Notes: generated by a model from the sequence alone, not told the origin. Shown: positions 33,668 to 45,970, counted from the stretch's first letter. The stretch is 64,000 nt of DNA from Catenaria anguillulae PL171 (GCA_002102555.1 MCFL01000001.1:930001-994000); one strand, 5' to 3'. A program made the numbers and translations.

Positions 33668-34738
33668 TCACTTCGCTTTCAACCACGCCAAGTGCCACAA
33701 CACCCGGATGGCCGCCCGCCAAACGACATACGACACGAAGGCAATGGCAACGTACTGGATCCAAGCCCACTTGATGACGTGGCCCACACTTGGGCGAATC
33801 GAGATGGGAATGCGCAGGCCGGTACCGCCAGACGCGAGGTTGACTGTGAGCGTTAGTGGAGAAGAAGCCGAACGAGGTGAGCGCCACGTGTGGGAAGTGA
33901 GTCGAGCGTGACTATAAGTGGCGGGACGCTTGTTGAAGCTGCGGTGGTGCTAAACATGTTGGGTGATTGGATGCCCAGCGTTGCCGACCAAGAAACTTGG
34001 CCGAGGAGTGCAATGGGGGCTTGGTTGTGCTCCAAAACCAGCTGGGTGGCATGATTGGCAATCTTTGCTTCAGGCTACGAAAGAGGCAATGGTCAGTGAC
34101 ATGTGGCAGACCATGATATGCATACACAAGAAGCATTTACTTGCCCGCATACCAGCGAAATGTTTGCCCCAAGCACGAGACGTATTGACGACACAGCGAC
34201 TGCGGCCGGCACTGGCACATGGGCAACAGCGACGAGAGATTCATACACTTCGTCGCGATTCAAGTCGGAATTGATGATCTATTCTTGCACAAGTTAGAAA
34301 ATGAAAACATGCGTAACCCGCAAGTCAGTTGCTCCCGCGTGTCAGACGCACCTGAAGCTGTGGGAACAACACGGATGAAGCCCGAACCACTGTAGTTCCG
34401 CAAGCGTGTCCATGGCACTTTGATCCATGGAATGGTACTGACCAGTCCATTGCTGGCTGTTGGCCGCTGTTCCCGCAATGTACAGGGAGAAATCACCGTT
34501 CAAGGACACATTTGGAGCGACCAGTACTCGTCGCTCCCTGACATAGAAGCCTGTACCGATTACACGCACAGAGCGCTCAGCATTCGATTCAATCTGAAAT
34601 GGTCTTTCATTTGCTGAACCTACCATCTGAATCCAGTGCCAGGAACAATGGTGCGAGAGTGGCGGCGGCTGCCAGCAACACGAGGAAAGCGCCTGACGCG
34701 GAACAGAGGCGTGTTCGCCGGGTGACAGCGGCTGGCAT
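33668..34738 (-). CDS. TMEM231-like two-helix membrane protein (putative ciliary transition zone)
   Basis: Multi-exon minus-strand gene reconstructed from pieces. The N-terminus MPAAVTRRTRLCSASGAFLV runs into a transmembrane helix (LVLLAAAATLAPLFLAL), as in TMEM231 (R-x-x-L-C-S then a helix). The middle carries LVAPNVSLNGDFSLYIAG and RLVLGANISLVCGQ, then, after an intron ending at about 34071, LVLEHNQAPIALLGQVSW. The last exon has LRIPISIRPSVGHVIKWAWI and a second helix (QYVAIAFVSYVVWRAAI) before the stop at 33668, closely resembling the end of TMEM231 (VKFAWVQYV). TMEM231 is part of the MKS complex at the ciliary gate. The junction after the first helix, near 34615, is unresolved and is not fixed by a single added base, so the model is provisional. 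Confidence 0.5.
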
Positions 34739-35292
34739 GTGGTTTGCAGAGGAATGTAGGCGGCCGTAGTATTCATGGTTGCGACATGTTTCGCGAGCTT
34801 TCATGCATTTCTCGCTTTATTTTCGAGACGTCTCAGAAGAACTTCTGGGCCACCTGGTTGTGCCTTGTCCGACGCGACCTAAGTCGTGACAGCACGCCGA
34901 TCGCGCCACTTGCATGCCGGAGGTGCGGTGAGGGCAACGCCGGGCGTGGGCTCACGTGCTTCATCTCGCGTCTGTTGGTTTGCTGGCGGTGGAGGCGGTA
35001 ACGGCAACGTGTTGATCGGCGGCACACATTGAAACATTGAAGACAACCCGATCCAAAGTGATGATTCGTTGACATTGACGCAAAGTCAGAGCAATGCAAC
35101 ACAGCAATTGAGTGACTTGGCACCACCAAAACGCATGTATACCGCAACGCGCAATTTGAAAGGCATCCCAAGCTCACAAATTCCAGCCCGCGTCCCCGAC
35201 CTCGCCGCCTCGCCCATCGTTCCCGCGCGACCAATCCCCAATCATCCATACCCCTTTCATTTCGGATCCAATCCATTTCAGAACCCACCACC
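34739..35292. promoter_or_regulatory. Divergent promoter region for the TMEM231-like gene and ABCE1
   Basis: About 550 bp between two divergent starts. No gene or obvious core-promoter motif seen. Confidence 0.35.
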
Positions 35293-37356
35293 ATGTCAGA
35301 CAAGCTCACCCGTATCGCCATTGTCTCGTCCGACAAGTGCAAGCCGAAAAAGTGCAGGCAAGAGTGCAAAAAGTCGTGCCCCGTCGTGCGCATGGGCAAG
35401 CTGTGTATCGAGGTGGACGGCACCTCCAAGATTGCCTTCATCTCAGAAGAGCTCTGCATTGGTTGCGGTATTTGCCCCAAGAAGTGCCCCTTTGGCGCCA
35501 TCAACATTATCAACTTGCCCACCAACCTCGAAAAGGAGACGACCCACCGCTATTCCGCCAACTCTTTCAAGCTTCATCGGTTGCCCGTCCCGCGCCCCGG
35601 CCAAGTCTTGGGACTTGTCGGTACCAACGGTATTGGCAAGTCGACGGCATTGCGTGTGCTTGCCGGCAAGCTCAAGCCCAACCTTGGTCGCTACGACGTA
35701 TGTTGCCCGTGGTCTTGGTTCTTCTATTCAGTGATTGTCGTCGCAGGGACCTGACTATTTTTGAACTGGTTTTTTTTTTCACAATCACAAACAGAACCCT
35801 CCCGAATGGCTCGATATCATCAAGCACTTCCGTGGTTCCGAACTCCAAAACTATTTACCAAGATTCTTGAAGACAACCTCAAGGCCATCATCAAGCCCCA
35901 GTACGTCGACAACATCCCGCGCATGATCAAGGGTACCGTCAATGGCCTCTTGACTGCCAAGCAGGAGCGCGACAATGTCGATGAGCTCATTGTGGCCCTC
36001 GAATTGTCCGAGCTCATGGACCGCGAAGTGTCCAAGTTGTCTGGTGGTGAGTTGCAGCGTTTCGCCATTGCCATGGCTTGCGTTCAGGATGCCCAGATGT
36101 ACGCCATGATCTTGTCTTTGACTCTTTCGGTTGATCCTCTGACAAGCGCATGTGTGTAGTTACATGTTTGATGAGCCGTCATCGTACCTCGATGTCAAGC
36201 AGCGTCTCAACGCCGCCCGCACCATCCGCTCCCTCCTCGGCGACGACCGCTACGTCATTGTTGTTGAGCACGATCTTTCCGTCCTCGATTACCTTTCGGA
36301 TTTCGTGTGCGTGCTCTACGGCATGCCCTCCGTGTACGGTGTGGTCACGCTGCCCTTCTCTGTCCGTGAGGGTATCAACATTTTCCTCGACGGCAAGGTG
36401 CCCACGGAAAACTTGCGTTTCCGTGACGAATCCTTGACCTTCCGCATTGCCGATGCGCAAGAAGACAGCTTCCAAGATCGCATCCGCCGCTTCACGTACC
36501 CGTCCATGACCAAGACCCAGGGCAACTTCCACTTGTCCATTTCCGGTGGGTCATTTACCGATTCGGAAATTCTCGTCATGTTGGGCCAAAACGGTACAGG
36601 CAAGACCACATTCATCAAGATGCTTGCCGGCATCTTGCCCGCCGACGACGGCGCAGAGGTGCCGAGCTCAGTGTGTCGTACAAGCCGCAAACCATCTCGC
36701 CCAAGTTTGAGGGCACGGTGCGCATGTTGTTTGTCAAGCGTATCCGCGCCGCCTTCTTGCACCCGCAATTCAACACGGATGTGCTCAAGCCGCTCAACAT
36801 TGACAACATTATCGACCAAGAAGTGCAGCACTTGTCGGGTGGTGAATTGCAGCGTGTGGCCATTTGTTTGTGCTTGGGCAAGCCCGCCGACATTTACCTT
36901 ATTGACGAGCCTTCGGCATACCTCGACTCGGAACAACGTATCATTGCCGGTAAAGTCATCAAGCGCTTCATCTTGCACGCCAAGAAGACGGCCTTTATCG
37001 TCGAGCACGATTTCATCATGGCCACGTACCTTGCCGATCGCGTCATTGTGTACGAGGGTCAGCCCGGTACCAAGGCTCACGCCAATGCCCCGCAGCCCAT
37101 GGTCACGGGCATGAACCAGTTCTTGAAGAGCTTGGAGATCACCTTCCGTCGCGACCCCACAAACTTCCGGCCACGCATCAACAAGGCCGAGTCGCAGCTC
37201 GACAAGGAACAAAAGTTGGCCGGCAACTACTTCTTTGCCGATGCCTCGGCGCCCACCGAGGAGGAGCGGGCAGAGGATGCCAAGGCCAGTCGCAGGGAAA
37301 AGGCAAAGAAGGACAAGGAGGACAAGGCAGCTGGTAAGAAGAAGGGCGGCAAGTAA
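35293..37356 (+). CDS. RLI1: ABCE1/Rli1 ribosome-recycling ATPase
   Basis: Exons 35293-35697, 35795-36098 and 36160-37356; introns 97 bp (GTATGT) and 61 bp (GTACGC). Bases added near 35853 and 36660 restore about 635 residues. The N-terminus carries two 4Fe-4S clusters: [17 protein letters not shown] and [19 protein letters not shown]1 has P-loop GTNGIGKST and signature [12 protein letters not shown], then [17 protein letters not shown]2 has [21 protein letters not shown] and [13 protein letters not shown]. Hinge Arg-rich segments follow each. ABCE1 splits the 80S ribosome after termination or rescue and interacts with eIF3, which links it to eIF3m and eIF4G in this window. Unusually it ends with a charged Lys/Glu tail ([12 protein letters not shown]) after the conserved [15 protein letters not shown] motif, where the family normally stops soon. 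Confidence 0.97.
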
Positions 37357-38138
37357 ATTGTCCTAGTTTTGATATGCTTTTCGCCATTTGCTACCGTGTT
37401 TTGGATGTTTACCCCAACTTCACTGTTGCATCAAACCCTTTTGCTGGCACTTTCCCCTTTTCTATTGCTTCTTGATCGTTTCTTTGTTCTTCTAGTTTCT
37501 TTACCTCGTTTCTTGTACAGTTTGCGTTTACCTATTGTGGTGCGGTCAAGTTGTAGTAGACTGTCGCACGCAACCCTTTTCCCTCTTGCTTTGTGTTATG
37601 GTGTTTTGTTTGTTTGTCCTTCTTTCGTTCAGATTATTCTACAACTCGAAATCAGCACAGACCATAAGCCCAGTATTGCTTGCCATCCATCGTTCGATTA
37701 CATGATGGGAGGAAACTGTCACAGCCTTATCCTCGTGCTGCACCACAACAGACAATCGCCGTCTCCTATGTAATTCCACCCACACTGCACGCGTGGTACA
37801 TACATCCCAGTTGCGAGTCAGTCTTCGCAAGAGAAAGAAATTCTAGCGCGCGACCTGCCGGCGTTGCCCGGCCACATTCTGCGTCAACCACTGCATTCAT
37901 TCCACAATTTCGTGAAACACAACATTGGGGGTGTGACTTCGATCTTCTGAGCAAGGGCAAACACGCAAACTGGCAGGAGATGTGCAGCGAGATACTGCAA
38001 CATACAGTTGGCCATGTGGCTGGGTCCATTGGATGCACGTGTTGACGGAGATATGGCATGACCACAGCAACAGCTGGGACAGCAGCAAATGGGTCGATGC
38101 GCTTCAGAGCTTGGTCAAGTCATGTATGGTGAGGATGC
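37357..38138. other. Convergent intergenic region
   Basis: The 3' flank of ABCE1 is T-rich (pyrimidine tracts at 37440-37520). Nothing coding is supported up to the stop of the next minus-strand gene at 38139. Confidence 0.45.
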
Positions 38139-40599
38139 CTAGGACCTGGGGCCGATTTTCTGAGACAACACCATTGGATGCGCATTGATCTTTTGCCTGC
38201 TGCGGTCTTGTCCATAGCATGCCAGCTCATACAAATGCAAAAAGCTGTCGAGTTCACAATTAGTGTCAGGCAAACATGAAGAAGCACAACATAGTAACAT
38301 ACTCAGGCTGAACTTGAGAATTAGAAGTTGCTGGCGTTGCTTAAGGTTTTTGATTGCAGATCTGTTGATGTCTTTGAAGTTTCGCTGAAGGTCATTGATA
38401 ACCTTGACGAGCCGATCCGTGAGGAAACACCAATGGTGCTGCAGTGGCCCATGGCGCCCAAGTCGGGGAGTTGGATGAGGGGATGGAACATGTTGTTGCG
38501 CTGGGCAGAGCAGAGGCAGCACTCGCACCTGAAGTCGTTTGGCGAGTGCTTGTTGGTGACAAGTTGCTGTGATGCACATTGTAATCAGTGTGGGAAGAGC
38601 GAGGCGTTTGAGTTGATCGGAAAAGATATACGCGTACGTGTCGGGAAAGTTTTCATGGCCGTCAAAAAGCGACGGCAGGCCGATTTTGGTTGCACTGCCG
38701 GCGGAATTTGACACGGACGGCGAGTCGGTCGCAGCATGGGAGATAGAGTTGTGGGATGGATTGATAGTTTCAGAAGCGTGGCGTACGGCAAAAGTGACTC
38801 CACGTCGGATTCACCACCGAGCAATGACGGTGTGCCACAATGGAGTCTGCCGCCTGATTACCCTCTCTGCCTGGTACCAAGTCGAACGCATTCAGCGCAA
38901 AAGAATGCAGCGCACGCCCTTGATCCGTGATGGCAACGTTGCACGGAATTGGATCCATCTTGGATCAGATTCACCAAGTGGCACGAGGCGAAACTGCCGG
39001 GGGCATAACCTGGCACAAAATCCACGGGACGTGTCAGATGTCACGGAGCGAAGATTGTAAAGTAAAGTGATCATGAGGAATGTACCATTTTGAAACATGT
39101 ACGTCACAAGAATGACGCCCCCATCGGGGATTTGTCGCTTTGCCTCAAGTGCCGCGAGGAGCATCTTGCGAATCCGGAAAATGTCAGCCCCAAAGCCCGC
39201 ATTGGTTGACTGTGCCCGTGCCATCGAGTCTGCAACCGTCAGCGTAACCTGTTCAAATGTGTCCCGTGTTGGATAATACATGTTCAAGAATGCGGGCAAC
39301 CTGGAAGCGAATAGCAAGGTGTTAGGAAACGGACGACGTGACCAGCTGACCAATGACAAAATGCGACGAACGATTCGTTTGGGATGTATGGGGCGGCGAA
39401 GTGATGTCCAGCTAAGCCGTTGTCCGCGACACGAAACCGAGCGATAATGTCACGCAGTGTTGTGCGTGTTTCGTTGGTCCGTGCCTTGGTGTCTGACACG
39501 GCAGGAGGGTCAGTTTCAAGTACTTCGACATTGATCAAGTACCGCTCCGTAACACGCCCGTCGACATCCATACTGGGCTCCTGCATGACGACATTGGCTC
39601 GGAAGGCCACCAGCGAAGTCCATGGGGGCTGTTGGTCCGTCAGAATTGACCAAGCCGGTAAAGCAGGAACGACGGACGTCACGGGGCCTACTTGTGCCCG
39701 CAATGGCCGTATCTGGATCGGTTGTATCGTCGCCAGCCATAAGCTGTTGATGATTTTGAGGCGAAGAATGAGCGGAAGCCCTTGTCGTGTCGTCAGCCAT
39801 CGCTTGTTGATGATCTTGAGACGAAGAATCAGGATGTGTCGGTGGAGGGGAGCGGCATGAGGGGAGTTGAAGGCAAAGCGGGATATGTATTGAATAAGGG
39901 CTGATACTCGTCGATGGCGGACGGGTGACAGGCGGAGCGTTGGCTGCCGGGGCATAGTGCACAGATCGAGCACGGCCTTCGACCGAACTCAACATTGATT
40001 GCAGATCAGCGATGGCCGTGCTCGCAAGAAACCTTTCAAGGTAGTCGAGGTTGTTGAAGGTGCCCATGCCCGAGACAATAGCACCAAGTGGTGAACCCGG
40101 TGAGATGTCGGGCACATCGGATTGGGTGTTGGTGGCATGAGTCGAGAGCAGATTCGACTGGTTGGACGAAGAAGGCGGCGGAGGCGCGATGGCAGCTGGA
40201 GTATGGCTGCCTTGTGTACTGGAAATTCATGGTAAGTGTCGCCGGGGAATGACCTCGGGTGGCGCGACCATTGCCTTGAGTGTCGCACGCATTGCAGCGT
40301 CGTTTGCCAAGTCCGAGCGAGAATGGTCTTCTCGTGAGCGTGAACGCTACCTGTCGCCGCGCGAGAGCGAGCTCGTGGTCGTAATCAACGCGAAATAAAA
40401 ATGTTGGCGAAGCCGTCGGATTGATCGGTGCCGAGGTACGGGCGTGCTCGTCAACATCCATTTGGGATGAGTCGTCGGCGTCTTGAGCAGGAGAGATGGC
40501 CAGATGCTCAGCCAGCCTGACGACCAGGGTCGAGGCGCAATGTATTGATCGGTACGACGACAGATAGGTGTGGCGGGCAGTGGAGGGCAGGCTGGCCAT
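38139..40599 (-). CDS. Unrecognised multi-exon gene
   Basis: Pieces in several minus-strand frames show consistent coding character and plausible splice sites. Start MASLPSTARHTYLSS at 40599; then RVDYDHELALARRQ, a likely intron (about 40370-40235, GTAGCG..CAG), a Ser/Pro-rich stretch with GTFNNLDYLERFLASTAIAD, then SLVAFRANVVMQEPSMDVDG, APYIPNESFVAFCHWS, TFEQVTLTVADSMARAQ, LLAALEAKRQIPDGGVILVT, ITDQGRALHSFALNAFDLV, DTYAYIFSDQLKRLALP, and MFHPLIQLPDLGAMGHCSTI. After one added base near 38425 it continues TDRLVKVINDLQRNFKDINR, and after a GTATGT..CAG intron (about 38311-38250) ends HPMVLSQKIGPRS. I estimate 550-650 residues. The order of ordered segments suggests a large scaffold-type protein, but I cannot name it. 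Exact exon boundaries are uncertain. Confidence 0.5.
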
Positions 40600-40985
40600 G
40601 GTGGGAGATGTTGGGAGGATTTGCGGTTGCTGTTGCGGGTGACATGGATCGTTATGGTGTACGCTAAAGAAAAAATAGTGCGCCAATGGCAATTGGTGGA
40701 TGGTGAAGGCAGAAAGAGGGAGAATTGCGAGAACCAGCAAGAACTATGTATATACTTACTCTACATCGTGGCCGCCCGCTGTGCGCTCCCGCTCCTTGCC
40801 CACGTACCTACGCTCGCCGCCTTCGTTCCTCGCGATCGTGTCTGCGGTGCAGTTGTAGACGGTTGCTGCTTGCCGCACTTCTTCATCGATACAGAGGGAC
40901 GACCATGTAGGTAAGAGGGCAGGTATGAGCTGTAAGAGGATTTGCCCACTCTGTGCCACATCGTTCGCCATGTCCAACCTTCAAC
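40600..40985. other. Intergenic, no gene seen
   Basis: Region between the start of the unrecognised gene and the stop of the F-box-like gene, both on the minus strand. Short frames only. Confidence 0.35.
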
Positions 40986-43401
40986 TCACGCTGCACCACA
41001 ATTTACCGTCGCCGTCTCCCAATTCCACCCGCACTCGCTCAACCCCGCCGCCACCATCCGCGAAGTCGCATTCAACGACTTCAACGCGCTGAGAAACGGT
41101 CGGCTATCGCGAATGTGCTCGGGCAACACACACAAAATGGCAACAACAGAATCCTTGTTGGCGGCTTTGCCAGCACGCCAAATGGCGGAAACCGCAAATT
41201 GATAAGTGAGCCTGGGACCGAGGGCCTCTATTTCTTTGGCCGAAAACAGGTGCCATGCCCACACACACGTGTCCTTGCTCCAGCACACATGTTCCTTGGC
41301 GAACGCGGGGTCGAGCGAGTGGATTTGGTCAAACAGGAAACGCGCCATGGCTTGGTCCAGTCCGGTGGATATGGTGGTGATGGACCGAATGGCAGCTTGG
41401 AATCCAGTGCTGATGGAAGGGACCAGGTTGGCGTTGAATACCGAGTTGGGTTGTGGCACGGGCGGGTCTTGAGCGGCAAATGCGCTGCTGACAATGGTCA
41501 TGATGTTGGGCACAATGCTGGTTTGTGCGTCGAGATGCTGGCGGTTGTGAGGAGGGTGGAGGACCAAGTACGACAAATACGCAGCGACCGCACACAAAGT
41601 ACTTTGCACAGACAGGCTTGGATCGGCCAGCACGTACAGCTCACGCGCGACATGTTGCCGATGGATGACATGGAACAATGCTTTTCCTAGCAACCGAGCG
41701 CGCTCCATGTTGGGTCCGTGGGCCTCGTGGAGATCGGCTTGGTCGGGAAAGCGGTTGAGCCAAGCGACTGCAAAGCGAGCAAGATCCAAGGGGTGTGAAG
41801 CTGTGTGTCAAAGAGAATAATTGCGAGCAAATCTGTCGATCGCGAGCCAGAAACACCAATGGCAAACTCGGTGGGACAAATGCCTGCGTCAATGACGTGG
41901 TTCAAGAGCGTCGTGACAACCCGGCGTGCAGTCGAATCGGCAACTTTATAGTTGTAAAGCAGCAGCGCTATTGGCATAGTGCACCAAGTTAGCATCAAAA
42001 ACACTGGGAAATCGGCGGGATCGATGCGCACCAGCCCGAATCATGTCATGCAGCGACTCTTTGCTCGCCTGATGCTTTATGACCCAAGTTTGGCGATCCG
42101 TGTCTGACGCCAGGCATGCGTCCCACATCAACTGGCCCATTCCAAACTGGTCCAGAAGGTCATGCTCGGCGGCAGCCGCGAGCAGTTGATTCTGCGCGTC
42201 CGCCGACATGTCGGAGTTGCCAGCCATCCATTTGATCAGCTTGTAGCCCAGGTAGTAGCGGCTGCGGGGGCGGTCGGCCAGTTGGGCCAGCTTGGGCACG
42301 TCAAAAGTGAAAAAGAGCTCCATCAATGCGCCACAATGGCCTGCATGGGTCGCGATTTCGCCATCCCCCAAGTCGTATGTAAATCCATGGTCCATGAGCC
42401 AGTGCATAACTTGGACAGCACGAGAAGCCGATTTGCTGTCGGACAAGGTTGACATCATGCCACGGAACATGGCGCGCCATCTTGTCATCCCTGCCACGAA
42501 AATGGCCGGATCGAAACTTGAAGGTAGGACTTCTTGAATCACTTGAAGAGAAGCAGGAGACCAATCGAGCAATGCCAGTGTCGCGAGGAAGAAGGAAATG
42601 GGATGGGTGGGTTATCGTCGCCGAATCTGATATCTCTGAATGCTTTTCGGACCAGGTAGCGATTGTCCATGGCCAGCTGAACCCACCGCGAAAGGGGTTG
42701 CGATTCGGTCGCGAGGTTGGGCAAAATGGCAAGCAAGTGCACAAGCGTGCGTCGCAGCAAATCGGGCTGACCAGCGCGAATAAAGTAGGCCACGAGCTGA
42801 AATGCGTCCGGAACCAACACCCACGACATGTGCTTGAGCGGCTGCGCACGCTCAGGTGAGGCGTAAAGGTACATGTAGTCTGGGTCATCGTCATTGGTAT
42901 CAACAGGCACAAACAACTCGTCCAGTCGCAACCCAAGTAAAGCTTGATCTTGGCGGTACGGCGCAGCGGTTCGCCAGAAGGGTCCAGCGAAGAGCCAGTC
43001 GATGAAGTCCTCGGTCAGGATGGGATCCGGCCCTGGCTCATCGGGGGCCAGGGCACATGCAAACGGGCAGTCGTCGGGTTCGACATTGGCAGCGGGCAGC
43101 CTCGGTAAACGACTCTTGAGAAAGCATGAGAGGCGGGATTGCACTTGACGGACTTCAGGTAAATCAACAGAAGCGAATCGAATTCATACACGACCAGTTC
43201 CTGGGGCAAGGGCGAGGCGAAGATGATTTGGTGGATCCATGACAAACGTCCCGGCTGCAGTGTGCTGCTTCCTTGGAACTCGGTCGAAACAATGCGACTT
43301 GACGCAGCCAAGCAAGGACTTGGTCGGGTGAGAATGAGGACATCAATCAAGAGTTCATGCGGTAAGATGTCGAACGGAGTTGGCGGCGAATGGGGCGTCA
43401 T
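40986..43401 (-). CDS. F-box-like, helical-repeat protein of unknown function
   Basis: Five overlapping minus-strand frames join into one protein of about 800 residues if a single base is added near 43110 (YLKSVKVQSRLSCFLKS), 42550 (PIPFPFFLATLALLDWS), 41965 (HYANSALLLYNYKVADS) and 41795 (FDTQLHTPLDLARFAVAW). No introns were needed. The N-terminus, MTPHSPPTPFDILPHELLID, resembles an F-box start (PxELLxxVL), then LAASSRIVSTEFQG. The rest is Trp/Leu-rich helices without a repeat I can name (VMHWLMDHGFTYDLGDGE; WAWHLFSAKEIEALGPRL). F-box proteins are substrate receptors of SCF ubiquitin ligases, but the match is weak. Its divergent neighbour starts 267 bp away and is also built from Trp/Leu helices, so they might be diverged members of one local family. 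Confidence 0.55.
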
Positions 43402-43667
43402 GTCATGACAATTGCATTGGTTGCATGTACACACTTACATACATGCTCACAGCATCGCTTATCAAACAGGCAGCGGGAGTACGATCGGGTCTGGGGCACC
43501 CGAGCACTCCTTGAAGCGAAAGGCTCGATCCGGATTGACTCACTCAACTTGAATCCACGACTGGCAGCCCGGCACTCATGTCATGCTTGCCAACAGCGGC
43601 GGGTCACCTCCCCATCTGCCCGCGGCCGAGCAGCAATGTTGGAGACAGTGACTGGCTCTCGATTGCA

Positions 43668-45970
43668 ATGAAAGCAACATACCCCCACACTGGTGAAATG
43701 ACCTCGAACGTGGCCAAGGACTCGCCCACCCTCGCTCTGACCGACGAGCTGTGCGACACCACGCTCGTCTTCGCCCTGCGCCACTTTTCCCCCGTCCTCG
43801 AGACACACGACGACGTGCCCCGATGCATCAGCGCCTACCTCAACGCAAATCTTCGCACCGCGGTTCCCGCGGCCTCGCGCGCCGCCCTCATGCGCCTCAC
43901 GTGGATCGATCTCGACATCGCCTTCCGGCTGGGCGGCCTGTGGCTGCTCAACACAATGCGCACCATGCACCCGCTCACGAGGCCGCTGCAATACTCGCTC
44001 GACGCCTTGACGGTTGCCGCGCAAGCAGGCCACTTGCACCTGTTTGAATGGTGGCGAAAGACTTGGAGTGCTGGCGCGCGAGGCCAGCCCATCATTTACG
44101 CCAATGTGGATCGCATCATGGACGTTGCGAGCGAGTTTGGCCACGTGCACATTCTCGCGTGGTGTGTCAAGCAAGAGCGTATGCTGGATTTTGAACACTC
44201 GGAGCATGCAATGGACAAGGCCAGTGCCAAGGGGTTTGTGTGTGTGCTGGATTGGTGGTTGGAAGAGCATCGGCAAAGCGGCCGCGAGCTCAAGTACACT
44301 GCCGCGGCTGTCGATTCGGCCAGCGCCGCAGGGCATTTAGCCGTGTTGCAGTGGTGGAAGGACAAGTCGGGAATTCTCCATTCAAGTTTTCGCCCACGCT
44401 GGCGCTTCCGCAGTCGGTTTCCAAGGGGGTCCTGCCCATCTTTGTGTGGTGGAAGTACTCTGGTTATGTGGTGGTTCAAAACTTGAGTAGGATCACCGCG
44501 TCGGCTGTGCGGTCAAACATGCTAGCGTTGCTCAGGTGGATTCGCGATAATGGGTACTTGCAAGTGGAGCTGCAGCATGTCTTTATGGCTTGCTCGGTTC
44601 CAAAGATCAAGCTGGCTGTTGTCGAGTTTCTGTGGCAGCACTTGCCTGCAGAGTCCAAGTCGGACATCAATGCTTCACCCGCCTATGTGGCGGCATCCAG
44701 GGCTGGCCGTGTGGATTTACTGGATTACCTTCAAACCTTGGGATTGGGGTGGGAGGATGACACTGTTGAGCATGCCACCACGGCCGCAGTGGTTTTGTCT
44801 GTTCTTGAATGGTGGTTTGAGCGCAAGCCCGCATGGAATGTGCACACCGTTCGCCTCGTTCTTTCGGACGCGAGCGCAAGGGGAGACGTGGCCAGTTTAC
44901 AATGGATGCTCGAGGTGGGCTTGTTGAAGCACGACGTGGCAAACACACCCGTCTTTGCGGACGGCACGCTCTCCCGGATGCTCGATGATGCCTTTGTCTC
45001 GAGGAGCATTGACACTTTGGACTGGTGGCAAGCGTTTCTGGCCAGCGATGGCTTTGATGCCGATTCCTGTGACATGTCTCAAGCGGATATTCAAGCAAAG
45101 TTCTCGGAACTGCTCAACGTTGCCATTGCCGTCAATTGGACGGACCATGTCGTCTGGGCCCACAAGCACGGCCATATTCTCAAGTTGGACTCGTCGTGTC
45201 TCATTTCCTCTCAACAAGGGGCCGACGCCTTTGACAAGTGTCTCGAACTGTACCATGATGGAATGGCTGCTGGACCCTCGACCAATTGGAAAGCTCTTGG
45301 CATCCGCGATCCGACCGAGTGGGCGAAATCTGGCATTGAGATTGCCTGCCGAGCTGGAAACCTACAAGCTCTTGAATTGTACTGGCACTGCAGCGCTGTC
45401 GTCCGGGATGGCCGTGGATACTATGGGCTCAAGGAGGCGTCCGAGCTTGGACACATTCACGTATTGCATTGGTGGTTAGATAAGAAGCTGCCGCTTGCCA
45501 ATAACGAAGTTTCGTGTCCAGCAGCGTTCCTCAATCCGTTTTCGTTTGATTTTTGGTCGCGGCACAAGGACCAACTACCGTTCACAGTCTTGCCGCCCAA
45601 GACCATCCAGGCTTTCATGTCCCTTGCGCCTGAGGTCAAGCACATTCCCTCGATTGCAGCACTATCGTATGCTTTTAAGTCCGGAATGGTTTCAATTCCG
45701 AGTGCGACATTTGTGCTCGAGCTTACGACCTGTGGGCTTGCTTCCTACTTGGAGTGGTGGTTTGTGTATTGTGGCCGACCAGAAGAAGCGTGGTCGCAAT
45801 TGTCTGGTGAAGCAATGGTAAGCGCAACGTTCTATCAATGGCCCTCAGTGTTGGAATGGTGGAAGCACTCCGGAATCAAGCTCAAAGTGCCTTACACACA
45901 TATTGATCAAGTGCGAGGATCGTCAAAAGCAGTGGCATGGTGGAGAGCTTCGGGTCTGGTTGAAGTGTAA
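43668..45970 (+). CDS. Degenerate ankyrin-like repeat protein with HLxVLxWW motifs
   Basis: Starts MKATYPHTGEMTSNVAKDS. One base is added near 44375 to join WWKDKSG to NSPFKFSPTLAL; the product is then about 767 residues without introns. At least fifteen units of about 30-50 residues share the pattern A(S)xxGHxxVLxWWxxxG, for example AGHLHLFEWWRKTW, FGHVHILAWCVKQ, KGFVCVLDWWLEEH, AGHLAVLQWWKDKSG, VVLSVLEWWFERK, LGHIHVLHWWLDKK, SYLEWWFVYCG and WPSVLEWWKHSGI. This is the second helix of an ankyrin repeat with its hydrophobic core replaced by paired Trp. Similar long proteins are, to my knowledge, amplified in blastocladiomycete genomes; their role is unknown. The first 100 residues may be an F-box-like or capping segment. 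A slightly later start (ATG at 43698) is possible. Confidence 0.7.

Noticed and set aside
38392-38711. Short plus-strand gene
   Set aside because: The opposite strand carries helical segments that connect through good splice sites to a larger gene.
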